Origin: Bin5 sp022821545
GTDB taxonomy: Bacteria > Chloroflexota > Anaerolineae > Caldilineales > Caldilineaceae
Reading direction: 5' to 3'
Assembly (NCBI GenBank): GCA_963664085.2
Contig: CAXXLO010000002.1
Location: 1,426,001-1,490,000, forward strand
Length of the DNA stretch: 64,000 bases
The notes under the pieces were generated by a model. It worked only from the letters and a program-made list of their open reading frames with translations, was not told the DNA's origin and searched no databases. Position 1 is the first letter of the stretch. Each line of letters opens with the position of its first letter. This document shows positions 62,668 to 64,000 of this stretch, in pieces. The translations under genes and the position numbers were made by a program.

Positions 62668-64000
62668 TTAACGGTCGGGTATGACCAGAGTCTCGCCGGC
62701 CGCCAACTCTTCCTGGAAGGCGGCGTCAACCTCGGCCATGTACTCCTCTGGCGTCATATCGCCAACCCAGACCTTCTCGATCTCTTCGTAGATCACCTGG
62801 TTCGTCTTGGGTGGGAAGAATGACCAGGTGGTATAGCCGTAGTTGCCCTCTGCCGACGCCTTGGCGAAATCAGACAGAAGACGCGCCATTCGCGGTTCAA
62901 CGCCTTCCAGTTGGGAAGGATCAAGGTGAATCGGCGCGGTTGCAGATTGGCACTCGACCAGCAGGCGCGCCTGAATTTCGGGCGAGTTGTAGTGAGTCAG
63001 AAACTCGGCCGCGGCTTCGGGGTGTTCTGAATTTCGATTGATCGACTGCGTGCTGCCGGTGCCGATGTTGAACATCGCTTCGCCGCTGAGCGAGGGCATG
63101 GGCGCCCAGTCCCAATCGTTGCCGTGTTCGCTGTCCTCGGTGAACATTTCGCCCACTAGGCTGTCGTAGATCCAGGTTCCCTCCATGGTCATGGCAGCCT
63201 CCCCTGTGGCAAAAGCTGCGCGGGCGATGGAAAAATCGGTGACCAGGAAGTTCTCGGGGCTGCCCATCCAGTGGCCGGCCTGGAACATCCGGTTCAGGGT
63301 CTCGATGGCGGTGACAAAGTCGGGATCCGTCCAGGAAAGTTCACCCTTGAGGGCCTGGTAGACCTTTTCCGGTCCGGCGATCTTGTTGACAAACTCGGTG
63401 AAGAAAAACTCATTGTTGTCGATGGCGTCGGCCGCGCCCCCGGCAAAGGGAATGATACCGGCCTCCTGGATCTGGGCGGAGAGAACTTCCAACTCGTCCA
63501 TCGTGGTGGGCGGCTCCCAGCCATGTTCCTCGAAGACCGTCTTATTGTAGAAAAGGACCATCGTCTCCAGCTCTTGCGGCAGGCTGTAGAGGGTCCCCTG
63601 TACGCGGCCCAGGTTCAAGGCCCAGGGCACGAACAGCTCTTCCCAGCCGAACTGGTCCGCCAGATCATCCAGCGGCATGAGCTGATCGGCGAGCGCAAAC
63701 TCCGCGACAAAGGACGGCCCGTGCGTTGGCACGATGTCAGGCCCGGCGCCGGCCGCAAGGGCAGGGCGCACCGCGTCCATCATATTGGCCTTCTTTTCAG
63801 CGATCACCTCGATGGTGTCACTCTGCTCGTTAAAGCTGTTGACCGCCGCGTCGATTATGCAGTCGGCGGTTACGGAGGTGCCTTGCCAGAAGGTGATCTG
63901 CACCTTTCCCGCTGCGCCGTCTTCTCCTGCCTGCGGTCCGGCGACCGGCGCGCAGGCCGACAGTAGCAGACCCAAAATAAGCGGAAGTGGAACCAGTCTT
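62668..64000 (-). CDS. ABC transporter sugar-binding lipoprotein, N-terminus cut by the right edge
   Basis: A binding protein whose frame stays open to base 64000. The edge reads PLPLILGLLLSAC, a lipoprotein signal, so the start lies a few codons beyond the window. The internal TTG at 63975 is not the start. The mature part shows the family-1 layout (ITFWQGT, FYNKTVFEEHGWEPP, MTMEGTWIYDSL). It heads the glycosidase operon, so its ligand is probably an arabinofuranosyl oligosaccharide. Confidence 0.9.
   Translation of the reverse strand, partial: RLVPLPLILGLLLSACAPVAGPQAGEDGAAGKVQITFWQGTSVTADCIIDAAVNSFNEQSDTIEVIAEKKANMMDAVRPALAAGAGPDIVPTHGPSFVAEFALADQLMPLDDLADQFGWEELFVPWALNLGRVQGTLYSLPQELETMVLFYNKTVFEEHGWEPPTTMDELEVLSAQIQEAGIIPFAGGAADAIDNNEFFFTEFVNKIAGPEKVYQALKGELSWTDPDFVTAIETLNRMFQAGHWMGSPENFLVTDFSIARAAFATGEAAMTMEGTWIYDSLVGEMFTEDSEHGNDWDWAPMPSLSGEAMFNIGTGSTQSINRNSEHPEAAAEFLTHYNSPEIQARLLVECQSATAPIHLDPSQLEGVEPRMARLLSDFAKASAEGNYGYTTWSFFPPKTNQVIYEEIEKVWVGDMTPEEYMAEVDAAFQEELAAGETLVIPDR

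Noticed and set aside
1..64000. tRNA or rRNA genes
   Set aside because: No cloverleaf with a GGTTCGAATCC-like arm and no rRNA-like sequence was recognised by eye; a covariance-model scan could still find one.

Overview
The window looks like chromosomal DNA of a GC-rich heterotroph. I infer a Chloroflexota (Caldilineaceae-like) or closely similar bacterium. This rests on the repeated Tat-type lipoprotein sugar-binding proteins, many paralogous Gfo/Idh/MocA oxidoreductases, phytanoyl-CoA dioxygenases, GH127/GH116 enzymes, and two small protein families I associate with cyanobacteria and Chloroflexota. No rRNA, tRNA or housekeeping gene fixes the taxonomy. I see no tRNA, rRNA or CRISPR array.

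Bases 1-10439 are a defence island on the + strand. They hold the end of an unidentified gene, a DUF1156 (COG1743-type) Zn-ribbon DNA adenine methylase, an AAA ATPase coupled to a DUF4276 TOPRIM-like protein, a winged-helix-like protein and a large DUF499 (COG1483-type) ATPase. The island has a compact structured spacer (3505-3585), a perfect 24-bp palindrome (5951-5974) and an internal drop in GC inside the methylase. The methylase-DUF499 core with an embedded ATPase/TOPRIM cassette is the best candidate here for an incompletely described system.

Bases 10580-64000 are catabolic and transport DNA built from six carbohydrate-type ABC importers (binding protein, MalF-type permease, MalG-type permease), none with its own ATPase. 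In order: (i) a minus-strand operon 21515-11525 with two Gfo/Idh/MocA proteins, a FAH-fold hydrolase, an unknown protein, an importer, an M24 hydrolase lacking metal ligands and a Rieske oxygenase; (ii) a GH116-like glycosidase, an intact IS element, and a minus-strand operon 35405-25978 with an importer, CocE-type hydrolase, ceramidase-like protein, HMGL-type aldolase, epimerase and SDR, preceded by an IclR regulator; (iii) two consecutive plus-strand importers (37178-40506, 40681-44012), the second followed by three Gfo/Idh/MocA genes; (iv) an HpcH/HpaI aldolase, an orphan higA with a decayed higB, a MetE-like protein and an enolase-superfamily dehydratase; (v) a plus-strand dioxygenase-importer operon 51262-55580; (vi) a minus-strand operon running in from the right edge (64000-55597) with an importer, a glycosidase-like protein, a GH127 beta-L-arabinofuranosidase and an MDR dehydrogenase.

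Together these genes suggest scavenging of plant- or host-derived glycosides and small carboxylated or amidated compounds, with uptake coupled to oxidation, hydrolysis and aldol cleavage. Five of the six binding protein/permease junctions carry a long inverted repeat with unrelated sequence. Signs of decay and rearrangement include a 3' permease stump, a frameshifted binding-protein gene, a small gene broken by GC-repeat slippage, a higB remnant, and a tandem array copied from the end of a permease gene.
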